A DNA stretch of 64,000 nucleotides from Aurifilum marmelostoma (lineage: Eukaryota > Ascomycota > Sordariomycetes > Diaporthales > Cryphonectriaceae). How positions within the stretch are numbered: the stretch's first letter is position 1; each line of letters begins with the position of its first letter. The stretch covers positions 1,178,001 through 1,242,000 of the forward strand of contig JAMXSV010000003.1 of the NCBI GenBank assembly GCA_027559495.1. The letters run 5' to 3'. The notes beneath the pieces were generated by a model. That model made no database searches and was not told where the DNA came from. It saw only the letters and a program-made list of their open reading frames with translations. The position numbers and the translations under genes were made by a program. This document shows, in pieces, positions 23,901-36,859 of the stretch.

Positions 23901-26900
23901 AGGGCGCCTCTCTGTCTCTCGGCCTCCTCGTCGATGACGATGTCCTGTGTCTTTTCCTTCTCTGCTGCCGTGTTGAACTCAGCCATGTCATCTGGATCTG
24001 GGTTCGGCAGGGAGCCAATCTCGGAGAGACCCCAGAAAATGGGATACCGCTTGTACGCTCTCGTGCCGTATTTCTTGGAGACACCCACAGCGCCGTATCC
24101 GCCCTGGAATTCACGGAGATAGCTGGCACCCGCATACAGCATGTTGAAGACCTTGTCGAACTGGGCGAACCGCTTGATCGTCTCCTTGGGGAGGTTGAAG
24201 ACATCACAGACCTCAGTCATCTCGCTCTTGCTGCGGAGGGCCCACAGGCCTTGGAATTCGGCGTTGTGCAGGGCCAGGGACACTGGAATCGTGCGAGGCA
24301 GCAAATACAGCGGGGCCAGTGTCCCGTGGTAGTCGTTAATATAATACAGGTCGACAGGAAACCGCTTGATCGCCTCAGCAATGCAGGCATTCCAGGCACT
24401 GTAGTATATAGCCGACTCGATATCGTCCATACGAGGCGGATAGGGGTCGGCCTTGGTCCGCTCGCGAAATACAGGAGCGTCGAGGAGAACAAAAGTGATG
24501 TTTCGCACGACGTGGTACTGCACAGACACAATGTACTGCGACTTGTTGATGGTGATCATCATAGGGGCGGCTGGGGTATCGACGGGATAGTCGATGCCGC
24601 CGACACAGGGAATCACCCAAATCAGGTTCTGGTGCGCGAGGGCCTCGCTGCCCATGAGAGAGGCCATCTTCCCGAGACCGCCAATCTTGATCTTGATGTT
24701 CCAGTCGTCAATCTCGTACTCCATGGTCGCAATCAGGGTGGTCCGACGACTGGCAGACAGGGCCATGGCCTCGATGGATTTTCCCTTGTCTTCAGGGACA
24801 GGCTTGCGGAAAGGTGCCACGACGCTAGACTCGAGCACCCTCGTCCTGACTCGGCCCCAGAAGCCACCGATATCAGCTGTGCCGATCTGGTTCATCCGCA
24901 CCGTGTAGTAGGAGCGGAAATAAATGAAGACGGACAAGCCAGCAGTGAGCACCGGGATGAAGCCCAAAAGGAACGAGAGCGCGAGCTGGTGGCGGGCGTT
25001 GCCTGCAGGCAGCACCTTGTATCTGTAGGAGCCATCGTTGACCTCGATGCGCCAGCCAATATGCGGCATGCCAGGACCCTCGGTGATGTTGATTACGTTG
25101 GAAGCCAGCGTGTTGGGAGGCAGCCAGTCAAGCACATTGTCACCGTCCACATCACCATACTGCATCGTCTTGTCTGGGTTGCCATCCGGGTTCATGCCCC
25201 ATATGTTGATCTGGACCTCTGTAGGCCACTCAGCAGCCAGATCAAAGGCCCACACCGTATCATTGAAGTCCGCTTCCGACTTTGCCAGATGCATAGCGCT
25301 CGCCAGGCCTCCATCATAACCCCAGGTGTTCCAGCCGCCCATCACATGGGCGTGAGGCCAGCGGCGCGCCTTGGAGGACGAGAGATCGCCGTGCTGCATG
25401 TGCGTTGCGCTTCCCGCCACGCTGGACCAGTACTGCACGATGACATGCTCGCCGCTCCAGGCCTGGGTCGAGGTGCCGGTCCACGCCTGGCTTGACAGTG
25501 TCTTGTTGATAGTTGTGGTCGTGTAGTCAAGCCAGTCGCTCCAGCTGGAGCCGTACGTGAGCGAGTAACGGAACTTGTCCGCTCCAGGTGCGCGCTGAGT
25601 GATGTACAGGTCACCCGTCGAGTCGTTTTTGTGAAGCAGATCAGTCGAGTAGTTGCCCGTCGAGGGGAAGACGATAGGGTTGTCCGAGGAGCCGAGGCGG
25701 AACATGAAGCGATCCACAGCACTGGTGTATGTCCCATTGGCGCTGGTGGCATTGCTGATCGTGACAGTGTGGACGCCATGAGCCACATTCTCAAGGGTAG
25801 CCTTGAACTTCCACAGTCCAGCAGGCTGACCAGAGTAGGTGGTTGCGTCTGGTGCGTCGAGGGTGCTACAGTCTACGCTGTCGGTATCGATCTGGGCCAC
25901 GGCGCCCCCCAGCGTGGATGAGTTGACGGAGATGACGTCTAGGACCGAGTCGCAGTCCATTGGCTGAGAGAAGTGGATCTCTATGGGCACTGTTTGTGTG
26001 TTGCCGCTGGTGACAGTCGACAGGATTCTCTCGTCGTGGGACGGGACAACTTGGGTGATGGATGGCCTGGGAGAGGCGTAATTGTCGACGGGAACGAAAG
26101 CCTTGTAACCCCATGCGTCAAGGGTGAGGTTGGAGAGACAGCCGCCAGTGTGAGTCGTGCCGTTGATGATGAGGGTGCTTGAGGAGTTCTCGACAGTGTG
26201 CACATCATAGGGGTAGAGAAGATTCATGATCTTGGTGCCAGGAACAAATGGAGCGACCAAGGCATCATCCTCGCTCTGGCAGTCGAAGGAGAAGTCCTTT
26301 GACTGGTCCAGGTTGGAGTACATCAGCCAGACGCCCTGATCGGCCTGGCCGCCAGCCGAGCTGAGGTCCTGCGCTGCGGAGGCTTCGGATCGGTAAACGC
26401 TCCACATGCCAAAAGGCGTGGGAATGTCTCCACTGCCCTCGAGGTAGACATCAGTCGTCTGGTTGGACAGCGCCTGCAGGCCCCAGCCGTCGTTCAGGAC
26501 TGGGTATTGCTGCCTGAGCTCAAAGAACCTCTTCAAAACGTTTCTCGTGGGGTGCGAGGGGTCTTTGTGGTCCAGACTGACGCCGTCATCCTCACAGCCT
26601 ACGGCTGCGGGACCATGCAGGAGCGGCTGGCCTGTGTATGTGTCGTCTCCCAGCTTGTAACAACCGTGAAGCTGCCATGCGCGGCTGCTGCTCATGGGCT
26701 GACGGCCACTGTGAGCATGTTAGTATGAACCGGACAACCAGCTTTGCTCTTCATGATATCAAGACTTACTAGATATAGTTGCTGGCAGTGGAGTCAACAA
26801 TATACAGGGCCTGCTCCTCGCCCCAGTAAAGCATCGGAGACCCAGGTAGGATAAGATACGTGATGAACTGCCCAAGAAGCTGTCTCTGGGTGCCGTTGGC

Positions 26901-28525
26901 GATGGCTGGCCATCGGAACACGTCCTGGGTTGTGGTGCCCATCATATGGCGAGGGTCAAAGAGGCCAGTGTTGGCATTGATGAAATCATTGTCCAGGACC
27001 AAGTCTGTCCAGAACTGAACGAAGCTTGTGCCTTCGATACCGATATAACCAGAGAGACTGTTTGTGTGTGTGGGAAGAGGTTAATCAATTAGCGATGATG
27101 TCTGGACGCTCGCATCGTGAAGGTGACTTACCCGAGGACTCTTGTGAGCGCACCATAGATGGTATATGCGAAAGCAGCAGCGTCCAGAGCGGAGAGGCCA
27201 GCGTCACGGATATACGCATCGTCGTCGGCGGTGGCGTTGGTGACCATCATAGCAGCTGTGCTATTTCCGCCGTACATACCAGGCTCTTTGCCTCGACCAA
27301 TGTACACGGCCTGCTGCTGGTCTGTGCCGACAACCTCGCCGATGACAATGAAGTTCTCCTTGCCATACTTCCTTGCACATTCTAGAGTGTCGATGTTATC
27401 ATTAGCATAGGTGTTCGGTGTGTTGTGAGACCAGCGAAGATCATGACTTACGCCTCTGGTAATCAGAAAAGTCGGCCATGGCGTCCACAGTTGTCTGGAG
27501 TGCCTTGTCCATCCGGAAACCATCTATATCGAGCATGGCGATCTGCATGCACGACAGATGCTTGATCTTATCGCGCACGTCATCCCGCCACTCCCTCAGC
27601 CGGTCCTGGACGGAACCGTACTTGGCCAGCTGGTTCTTGTAGACAGCGACGCTACCAATGTTCTGGAGATCGCCGTAGGAGTCGAACTCGCTGTCGCGGC
27701 AGGTGGTCTGGTTCACGGTAATCTGGTATCCGCCGTCATCCCACATGCGAGGGTACGTGCAGTCAATCACGTCGTCGCCGGGCGTGAAGTCTACATAGCG
27801 ACGGTCGGTCTTCCAGCCGTAGTCGTACTCGCCCCACTCGAAGGCTGCCGTCTTGTTCATGGATCCCTCGAAGCCGATGAGATCTCCGAGGCTATTCCGA
27901 AAGCATTGTCAGCAAGAAAAACAGGCTCACAAGTGTCTGAGAAGGTTTTCTTTTTTTGATTTTGAATCACTTACGTTCCCATGGTATTATCCAGAATGAT
28001 GTACATATCTCGGTCGTGGATGGCAGTGATGAGCTCCCTCCACTCCGCGATGCGGCCATGGTGATGGTCAATGATAGTGAGGTCCAGAGGTGAGAAGCTG
28101 TCTGCGGCCCAGGGCATATTGATGAAAAGACTGCCCATGAGGTAGATTGTCTTGATGCCCATGCCCTGGATGTAGTCCAGGTCGTTCATCAGGCCCTTGA
28201 CGTCTCCGCCGAACCTGAACTGGTCACTCATCCAGTCATACTCGAATTGAGTTCCGTTGGCCTCATTGTTGGATGGGTCTCCGTCGGCATACCGATCCAG
28301 GGAGACGGTATAGGTGGGCATACGCCAGTTGTCGGGGGAAGGATTGAAGGTATGATTCTCCCACTCGCCCCAGTAGTCAAGGACGCTGTGCGTCCCTTGC
28401 ACCTGGTTGAGGTTCCAATCGACCTGGGATGCATCATATGGGAAGGCTCGTGTCGTCGTGGCGAACCACCAGGCGGCGACGACCGCCACGAACACGCGGG
28501 AGAAGCTGTCCATGTTGGTGGTCAT
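20950..28525 (-). CDS. ags1: Cell-wall alpha-1,3-glucan synthase
   Basis: There are six exons: 28525-27975, 27891-27452, 27381-27132, 27057-26770, 26708-22265 and 22194-20950. All are GT-AG and in phase, giving 2405 residues, the usual size. A signal peptide (VFVAVVAAWWFATTTRA) leads to an extracellular GH13 amylase-like domain with LDIDGFRMDKA near 310 and GEVV near 342. This domain is thought to prime or transglycosylate the glucan. A membrane helix at about 1084-1107 (LALSFLLGFIPVLTAGLSVF) precedes a cytosolic GT5 glycogen/starch-synthase-like domain. That domain has KIGGLGKMASLMG near 1182 and FVFVGRWSLQKGVDLI further on. A Ser/Pro-rich linker then leads to a C-terminal multi-span region (about 1980-2405) for export. 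It makes wall alpha-glucan, which can mask beta-glucan and support hyphal adhesion. Confidence 0.97.
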
Positions 28526-30079
28526 GGATTATCAGCTACACGGCCAGATGGTGGCCTCCCAGATATCGTGCCGAAAAGACAGGAGGTTGGTCCAAGACGT
28601 GCAAAAGAGAGGCAGAGGAAGGGGTACACAAGACAAAGACGGAAGGAGGAGAGAGGGCAGGGGGATGGAGAGACAAATCTGCGCCCGAAGTAAGAGGGGG
28701 GTGGAGACGACCACATGGCGGAGCCGTGGAGATATATTCGAAAAGGCTCTGTTTATCCGTCTGGGGACGATCCGGAGCTTCCCTCCTCCTCGCCATCCCC
28801 TCCACCTCCCTGCCCCATGCGAGGACTGAGTGAGTCGAGCTCGCCAGTGCTCTGGGACGTGGCGTTGGCCATCCCAAAAAAAATTTAGCAATGTTGGGCT
28901 GCAGCTGAAATCCTCGTAAGAGCCCACCTTTCAGGACTCCCTTCGGTCGATCTTTTCTTATTGTCATATCCCTCCCCTCATCCCAGCATTAGGGGGCTCG
29001 TCCTGTCTCGACCAGACCCCCCACGGAAGCTGTCCTAATCGGATCGCTGCTGGGACTGATAAAGTGAAGGCACCCCAGCCGGGGGGAGTAATGATGTTCT
29101 CCTACTGGAGTCGTATACGGTCGGTCCATGCGGCTCGCTCACTCCTTGCTAGCTCGTTCGATGGAACCAGAGTAAGTATCGGTGGGGGCACACACCCTTT
29201 GCTGGCGGGAGGTGCCCTGGCTACGATAGCCACCAAGACTCGTCTGCCATCGTAGTGTCATCGTGGTCGCTGTCTAGACGCGCTTTGGGTGGCGCTAAGA
29301 TGCTCAGAACAGTTCCACTGACCGTACGATACACGCTCAGACGGCACTGCAGACTGCAAGCCACAAAGGGGCATAGACGCGTTTTTTTTTCAGCTTTCCC
29401 CGAGAGAAGAGGAGGAAAAGAAGAAGACGGGGGATCCTCCTGGCTCGACAGCCGCTTGTATTACGGCTCTGTCATCATACTCCACGAAAATTAGTAAAAA
29501 AGAAACAACCTAAGATGGAAGGGGCGTGGAAAAGATGAACATACCCACAGCTGCTGTGTAGTATTCCTCGGTCGCCGACATGGGGGACGTCATTCTGTTG
29601 AGCAGGTACCTACATCATCATAATAGGAGCTTCGACATAAGGAAAGAGCGAGAGAGGGAAGGTTCATCGTGCTGGGTTGGTTCATCTCAAAACTCGACCT
29701 CGTCGGGGCTACAGGCATCATCCTCGCGCCCAGATAACGGCACTGGCCGAGCCTGGTTCTCCCTCCCACGTGCCGACCTATCAGGGCATTGTTCCTGAGC
29801 GTATGGGCCCCCGACCCGCCCGCGGGACAGTCCTGACAATGCGATCTCCCACGTTGCGCTAGCTTTAGTCAGAAAGAGGGATAGTATGCATACGTCAACA
29901 CACCGTACAGCCCGACACCAAATCTGTACAAGGTGTTTTACGGTAGCTGAGCCAAGTCACCATCTCGTGGGGCCTCTGCCAGCTCAATGGAGGGGTACGT
30001 GCAGAATTTACGTGGGATCCGCGCAGAGGCAAAAAATGGGTCCGAGAATTCAGACGACGATAAGCCTAAGTGCGAAAAA

Positions 30080-30245
30080 GGCCCGAAGGAAATTCTGGAA
30101 GAGGGAAAAAGGGGAGGGGAAAAGGGAGGGGGGAGGGGAGAAGAAGCTCTTGATCGAGGAATTTTGAGGGGAAAGGACGATGGAGAAGAGCTGCTGGAAA
30201 TGGAGAAAGGAGGGAACAGGGGACAAGGGGGGGCGCGGGGGCGGC
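30080..30245 (+). repeat. Polypurine-rich tract
   Basis: About 165 bp on the + strand are almost entirely A and G, with runs such as GGGGAAAAGGGAGGGGGGAG. They lie about 1.6 kb upstream of the AGS1 start. Strand-asymmetric purine tracts can adopt triplex (H-DNA) structure or exclude nucleosomes. A function here is unproven. Confidence 0.55.
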
Positions 30246-30293
30246 AAGAGGTTTTGGGTCACAGCCGCTTGGATGCGTTTGTTGGGTGTAACC

Positions 30294-30324
30294 CTTCTTC
30301 TTCTTCTTCTTCTTCCTCCTCCTA
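30294..30324 (+). repeat. CTT/CCT microsatellite
   Basis: Tandem CTT units pass into CCT units. The repeat is non-coding. Confidence 0.7.
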
Positions 30325-30533
30325 TTCTGCCTTCTCAATTAGTGGTTCACCTTGCCAATAACAACATTGTTATTATGATATGTAGTACACGCACATCATG
30401 GTATATGCACGACGACGTCGCCAGAAGGCAACTCTATTTCGTTGACACCACCTGGCGGCAAAGTTTGCGAATCGCATCTTGCAGATTTCAGGGCTAACAA
30501 AATCTAGACTATTAGCTGCATGAAGGAGGGTTG

Positions 30534-30534
<1 letters not shown>

Positions 30535-30564
<30 letters not shown>
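30535..30564. repeat. T30 homopolymer
   Basis: Thirty consecutive T residues occur in non-coding DNA. The length is prone to assembly error. Confidence 0.85.
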
Positions 30565-30565
<1 letters not shown>

Positions 30566-33500
30566 GCTCGTCGTTGCTACAATCTGCTATGTAGATGCAG
30601 TTATCAACATGGGTAGATAGCATGTTGAGTTCAGCGACAGTTGCGGCGATAGGATTCTTCAACGGACCTCGAGTTGCATCGCGCGCCCGATAACCCTGCG
30701 AGGATCTTGCCAAATTTATTTAGGCGCTGCATGATGCGAGGTGACATCGAGGATTCAACAATCCACTAGGGCAGGTCAGCCCTCATGGGAAACCGCGATA
30801 AGAAAGGACGATGCTTTTATTCTCGTCGCCTTTTTTTTTCCCCTTTCTTGGTTCGGGTTTCTTAGGGTGCAATACTTAGCAACCTTGAACGCCGTGATCA
30901 GTCACACATATATATGTTATGATATACCTATTTACATCCCAGCTCATGCAGAGCTCCATCCCGGATGGAGTCCTCCAATGTGATATTGCTACTGGCTTGA
31001 AATATTAACTTCATGCATAGGATGTTTAATACTTAATTTCATTACCTTATATGACTGAGGAGACAACATGACATTCCAGGACTATTAGAAGAACACTTGC
31101 CTCAATATCGCAACACGACAGGATTCGGACACATCTTCCCTGCTTCGTTACAGTGATGCACATTTTCTTTTATTGGCATGAGATACGAACATGGCAAAAC
31201 AAATGCTCTTCGCCCTCCTCTCAGGAGCAGGCCACGTACCAGAGTACCAGGATTCTCGGTTCAGCTGTCCCATGAGGAGACATGTTGCGTTTTTCTGGGC
31301 CCAGGTCAAAACTTAAAACCCCTCTTCAGCTCTATCTACAGTGCAAGCCATGGTATTATTTTGGCATTGATCTTCCATAGTGGGACTAGAGGTGAGAGGG
31401 AGGCCGAGAACGCGGAAGCGTCCACATTCCGGGAAGCATAGCCAGTAAGAGCAGTCCAGGTGGCTCCTGACTAAAATGGGGATTGCGAAAAAGCATTCCT
31501 CTCTTTGGTTGAAATGGTGGGCTAGACCATAGCTGAACTTTGTTGTGCTGCATATCGTGGGCGCTTCAGTAGTGCACTAAGGCACCAAAGGTCCCGCGCA
31601 CTGCCGCTCTGATATGGAGAATCAGATGGGTCTGTATGGCGGCCTTGGCAGGGGATGGGTGTGGCGCAAAACTCCCCGTCGCCCTAAGCTCCCGAGCCTG
31701 AAACACAGTGCCACAGAATCTTGTGAATCTGCTCAATCAGCCACATATGATTCGAATTGAGTGATGAGAGACAAAAGGCCAGGCATTTCAATAGTAAGAT
31801 GGTACAATACCTAGTCATTGGGCATCTGCACTGTGTGTGTAGGATAGATGGACGGAATTTTCAAGGCTCACTTTCATAATCTGTGCGTGCTGTGAGGCGA
31901 AGTCTGCCGGGCAGTGGCTGAATTGTATGGAGAACCTGCCTCTATTTTTCTTCTCTATCTCTTGTTTTCTTTCATCTTTATGTAATTTTTTTTGTGCCGA
32001 TGCTCGTGTCTTCTTCCCTTATTATTTTTTTTTCTTTCTCTTTTTTTCCTTCCGTCTCTTCTCTCATATTGGGAAACAAACTTTTTTGAAAAAAAAGCGG
32101 TCAAACGCAATGCACACGCAAGCAGTGCGCATATTTGCACCCTAACGGGTTCCGTGGGTCCACAGATCTTGTCATTGACGGCATTTGTGATCTACATTGC
32201 GAGGCGTGGCGTGGTAGGGCAAACTCATGGTCCCGGACCTCTACTACTTAGTCCAGTATAGCCACTACTTACTCAACAAGATCGCCGGCAACCAAGCTTG
32301 GCAACTTTGGTATCCACTTATGCGGCTCTAGTTGGCCTCAACGATTAGTGCTTAGGTAGCGTATCAACCCTTGGCAATCTCCGACCAGGGCCGGCCGACT
32401 GTGCCTATTACCCGGCAGAAGGGGCGAGGAAAAAAACCAGAAAAAAAGAAAATACCAAAAATAAAAAATAAAAATAAAATTTGTAATAACTGCCCAGTTT
32501 CTCTCTGTCCCTTTTTAGCTGCTGATCTGCATCACAATTCCCTCACTTTTCACCATAAGGGTTGCTGCATCGTCGGCAGATGAACCCGATCGGGCACATC
32601 ATCAAGGAACCAGACCATCCGCGACTCCACTTGTTGAGGATGTCAAGGGCCCTTGATTTTTTTTTTGTTGATCATCACAGAACAGAGAGATGCTGTGATG
32701 AGAGTAGTTTTGCTTGATGAGGCAAGGAAGCGTTGTTCTAAAAGAAAGTCGCGGCGAGGCCTCTATGGTATGCAGCCAGCACGGGCTGGCGCAAGGCTTA
32801 AGTACTCATGCACGAGCACTCCGGTCCTAAGCGAAACAGGACCACCCCTAGTACATAGCGGTCCTATAAGGCTATAACACTCTGATAACGGAAATTATAC
32901 AGGACCACCAGGTTTTTTCTTGAGCGGGAGCTAACGAATAGCAAAGCACGTCAAAGCCATGCGTGGCTTCGTATTTTGTAAAAAAAATTGATAGCACGGA
33001 TGCATAAGACGGCTGTCTTTGAGCTCTTGCTTGTTCAAGATGTCATATGATAACGAGGTTGTAATCACAAATACTGAACGGGATAACATTCGTCGGATTC
33101 AGTCCTCCCACCTTAAGGGTTGCAGCGGTATGCAGTTGGGCAATGAGCAATCTATTTAGAGTCCTAATTTGTTCTAGGCTTATCTTGTTGCAAAATCGTA
33201 GATTGATACCTTCTTGGCAGATTGTGAGGCAACGGAAGACAGAGATGCCGTACTTTCCAAAGTGATGGCGACACCTGAGATTGATGATGATCAGCATGGC
33301 GAATGTCTCTGCTGTCCCAGTCTTTTTGACGGATAAGACCAACTGGGACTAACAAAGTCAAACAACGACCCTGCGCTTGACTCATTCTAGATATTCTTTC
33401 CCCGGTGCAACATGATGCATGGGGTCTGTATTAAGAGACGGGGATGCGTTGTCAATGTCTCGGCTGCTTTCGTAGAGCTGATATTTGTGGCGTCGACGAA

Positions 33501-36153
33501 AAACAGAAAATAGATCCTAGAGAGAAGGAGGTGGGGTGGTAAGTGGGCTGTTTCTTCCTCCTTCTTGTCCATAGAGAAGGTCTCGAACCTAGGCGCAAAG
33601 TTTTCAGCTTAGAGGCGGCCGCGATGTAGCTTCCTCCCTGTGCCAGAATACCGCAAAGTCAACTAACATGGAACGATACCGCGTACCTTGTGCTTTGACG
33701 GACTCGCCACCAGAGGCCCATGTTGGGTCGTTCATTAAACTATCTCTGAGCTTGAATCGTCTAGATGGTGTGTGAAGGCGCGATTCCATCCCATAGCAGC
33801 GAGACCGTCGACGCCACCTGCAGATGCTGGTAAACACAGATTCACCTCCTTCACATCATCGGGATAGGAGGAGCTGGCCAAAAACACCCAATGAGATCTG
33901 TTGGTTGTGGTGACCGCCTTCAAGGACACTGTACCGTGATTCATCCACAATTGCGAATGCATCTGTTGACGTGTTGCTCGCCCAAAGTCCGAGGAAATTC
34001 GCGTGAACAATCCTATCGCACTCCAACAGCGGATGCAGCGGGGCCACTGCCAATGCACTGGCTCAGAGGTTTGAGTTGGAAACAGAAAGACCTGCAAACA
34101 CACTAGTCCAGTAGCTCTGTGGAAGCTCCTGACCTAGCCTTCTAGCAAAGCGTCATTCACCGAGGTTCATCTAGCATCTGAAGAAATAGACTCTCTACTA
34201 AGTAGTTTCTGCGGTGTCAAAATGCTTGTCAGCATTACAACCTTGGAAGGCTTCAATCCCCCCCCCCTGAAGACACTACGCAGTATCAATTATACCAATA
34301 TCAAATCGGATGTAGCGTGTGTCGTGGACGAGAAGAGATCCTTCTTCAACAGGACCGAGAATACTGCAATGGGATCTGCTGTGTGCATCAATAGGCCGCC
34401 CATATCGAGACGGTTTTCATTGCGTTCATAGGCGTGGTACTCCATCGAAACCTGTATCTAGTAGAGAATGATCGATTGGCTTTGATTTGGTCAACAACCC
34501 TTAAGCACAAACCTCGGCCCGTATAGCTTTGGCTTCGACCGGACCATTTTCTGAACCATCAAGATGATTTCTTAGACCTCGATTCACCGGGAATTATCAG
34601 CTTACTACTCGAGTAGACAATGCTGCCCAGCTACTTATACTTACCTGAACAGGTACTCAGACTAGGCTGAAATTGCGGGTTTGTTATTCAATAGAGCTGA
34701 ATCGACCCTGAACCTCACAAATAGCGCTGGCTAGATAGGTCATAGCACAGGTTTCGAGCCCAAAGAAAGTTGGATCGTACGGTCAGGAATCTTGTGGCAG
34801 TTCTGACGGCTTACCTAGGTTTTTGAATAAACAATGATCCAAAATAACCGAGGTATACAATAATTCTGAGGATAGACCATCTCATCAACTATTGGAGCAC
34901 TTTAGTCTAGCCAAGCGGATGATTCCGTGCAGTACCCTAGGGTACTTATTCACTTTAATGCGATAGGTACAGCCTTGGTCGACACACGACAATTCATCCA
35001 CCATAGAATCAAGACTAAGAATGGTCATTTCCATAAGGTCCAGCTTTGATGATGAGGCGCAAATGTACGGAGCGAACACGGGCAGCGAAGTAGAGCAGAC
35101 TAGAGCGCAAGTGGAAGATAACAGGATACATGACTGTATGGCCAAATATTCGTGGCTGAATTACTGCCAGCTGGTTACCTGACTGGAAATGTGAAAGGAG
35201 GACTTGCGGTAGTTTCGAGGGGATGTACATAAGCACAATCAGTATTGTAGATACATGATCCAGTGCCCCGTACACATTCTAGGCTGCACCTAGGGCTGGC
35301 TAGGGTCCAACATTCAAAAGAAAGCACAAGTTCACAAACGACAACACCTCCCTCCCTCCCTATTCTGCCCCCATTCGACGGGGCGGGACCAGCAGCTTTG
35401 CAAAAAGGGAAGATCACGCAACCGAGAATTTCAAGGCTGTCCGCAACGGGGGCCGCACATTGGTGCTTAGTTTTACTTAGGCGCTGACTGTGAGCGCTAC
35501 AGCACGTGTGAAATGCAATCAAGAGACATCACTTTCCTTGAACCAATCTTGTACAATTGGGGGGCCGTTTATAGGACAATGTAAAAAGTGAAAACCTTTT
35601 GTGCTGATACATGAACATGGTGACCTCAGCTCTGCACTTCACCTTGAATATCGGAGGCTCTGGGGTTATGCTATGCCCAAGCTTCGCATTCTTGCAACTG
35701 GGTGCAGATCCCCCGACTCCAAATGCAGAATGAGAATAAATTACTGTCACATGGTATAGGATGCCCGGGAGTCCCAGACTGAACAAGGCTGGGTGATGGA
35801 TCAAGAGCTGGTCGCCTGCGGCTCTAGAGCATGAACATTCCCATGTATTATATACACAATATTCTTTTGAGAGTACTTGAGCATTTATTCAGGGCGGTTA
35901 CTGCGCTTGGCACTGCATGATCACTGCATTGGTCAGTTCCCCTGGCTTGCACCGAGACATGCACATGCGGGTGAGATGCAACCCATGCAAGGTACTCCTG
36001 ATACCTCTCCACATGGCAACCTTGTTGTGCTGATTATTTGTGCATGATTAAATGATCGTCATTGTATTGTGTGTAACAAGAAATTTTACCCGAGTTCCAC
36101 GTTTGTAGACACATATATTAGGGTGCTAGAACCGGACTGTAAGTCTTCAATTG

Positions 36154-36160
36154 TATATAA
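36154..36160 (+). promoter_or_regulatory. TATA-box candidate
   Basis: TATATAA is followed within 30-80 bp by a pyrimidine-rich leader (CTCTCTCATCCTCAC and TTTCTCATCTCTTTG), the usual look of a fungal core promoter. It lies 290 bp before the ATG of the small gene candidate at 36448. Confidence 0.35.
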
Positions 36161-36202
36161 CCCCCCTAAAGGACTGGAAGAACTAGGCTCTCTCATCCTC
36201 AC

Positions 36203-36346
36203 ATGGGCACTTTCTCATCTCTTTGTCAACTTCCAACTGTTCGAGCACTGGCTGTGCTTTTTGTCTTGTCTTGTTTCCCTCACCTGAGAGATCTTGAGCC
36301 TGTCCTATCCCGCTCAACCCCCGACAGAAGCCACGCGCTTGCTTGA
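36203..36346 (+). other. Leader ORF with signal-peptide-like start
   Basis: An ATG-initiated frame of 47 codons reads MGTFSSLCQLPTVRALAVLF and then VLSCFPHL, a basic-then-hydrophobic start like a secretion signal. It ends at TGA 36344-36346. It could be an upstream ORF regulating the 36448 candidate, or a separate micro-protein. It is in the same frame as the downstream second exon, but I found no clean splice joining the two. Confidence 0.2.
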
Positions 36347-36447
36347 CTCTGAAAACGACTCAATCACCAGACCAGGATCACCTGGGCTTCAGACGGCCTT
36401 GTTCATCGACCTTGTATTCATAACCCATATCAGCAAGCTGCCTAAAC

Positions 36448-36859
36448 AATGGCTCCGTAAGTCACTATATACTAAGCACCTCTGCGCTGGCATATACGTA
36501 ACGGTATTGATATAAGTATCATGATAATTAGTGTCTCATCATCAATTCAAAGTCGACCAGACCGCTCACTGCGCCGCCACCTCCGAGAGCACCGGATCAG
36601 AATGTTTCTCGCGGCGTTTTCACAAGATCTCCACACTGTACTCCAAGTGCGATATATGTTGGCGGATGCCAGAACCAGGCGAACGCGCATCCAAAGACTA
36701 ATCAGGGGGTACATGCGCGTCCTTGATCAGAGTACCTCTGTCACGGAACCACTCACAGAGCCCTCGGCAGAGGATTTCATTCAAACAGCAGGGAGAGAGG
36801 AACGGCCGGAGAGGATGTCGCATGATATCGCTGGGGTGGGTCTGTGGTGCTCAGAGTAG
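36448..36859 (+). CDS. Small orphan protein candidate (111 residues)
   Basis: The model is exon 36448-36455 (ATGGCTCC) plus exon 36532-36859, joined by a GTAAGT...ATTAG intron of 76 nt that keeps phase. The product starts MAPVSSSIQSRPDRSLRRHL. A strongly basic amphipathic helical region follows (HRIRMFLAAFSQDLHTVL, TRRTRIQRLIRGYMRVLDQ), and then an acidic, Thr/Pro-rich tail ending GVGLWCSE. There is no signal peptide, membrane helix or Cys framework. Codons are more GC-ended than in the surrounding DNA, and a TATA/pyrimidine leader precedes it. I do not recognise a family. It is the only plausible gene between AGS1 and 40 kb, and it could be a chance ORF. Confidence 0.4.

Larger units (their letters stand above)
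28526..36447. other. Gene-poor block upstream of AGS1
   Basis: These 7.9 kb have no gene that I can support. The AGS1-proximal 300 bp is pyrimidine-rich on the AGS1 strand, as expected for its leader. Other contents are a polypurine tract (30080-30245), a CTT/CCT microsatellite (about 30294-30324), a 30-base T run (30535-30564) and many stops in all frames. Minus-strand fragments at 33043-34103 look faintly protein-like but change frame repeatedly. They may be remnants of a decayed gene, but no family is recognisable. Confidence 0.5.

Noticed and set aside
23459..25495. Open frame of 678 codons on the + strand inside AGS1.
   Set aside because: It lies opposite the conserved GT5 domain. It follows from GC-rich third positions in the true gene and has no domain features.
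33043..34103. Possible decayed gene on the minus strand.
   Set aside because: Fragments change frame several times and show no recognisable domain or splice set.
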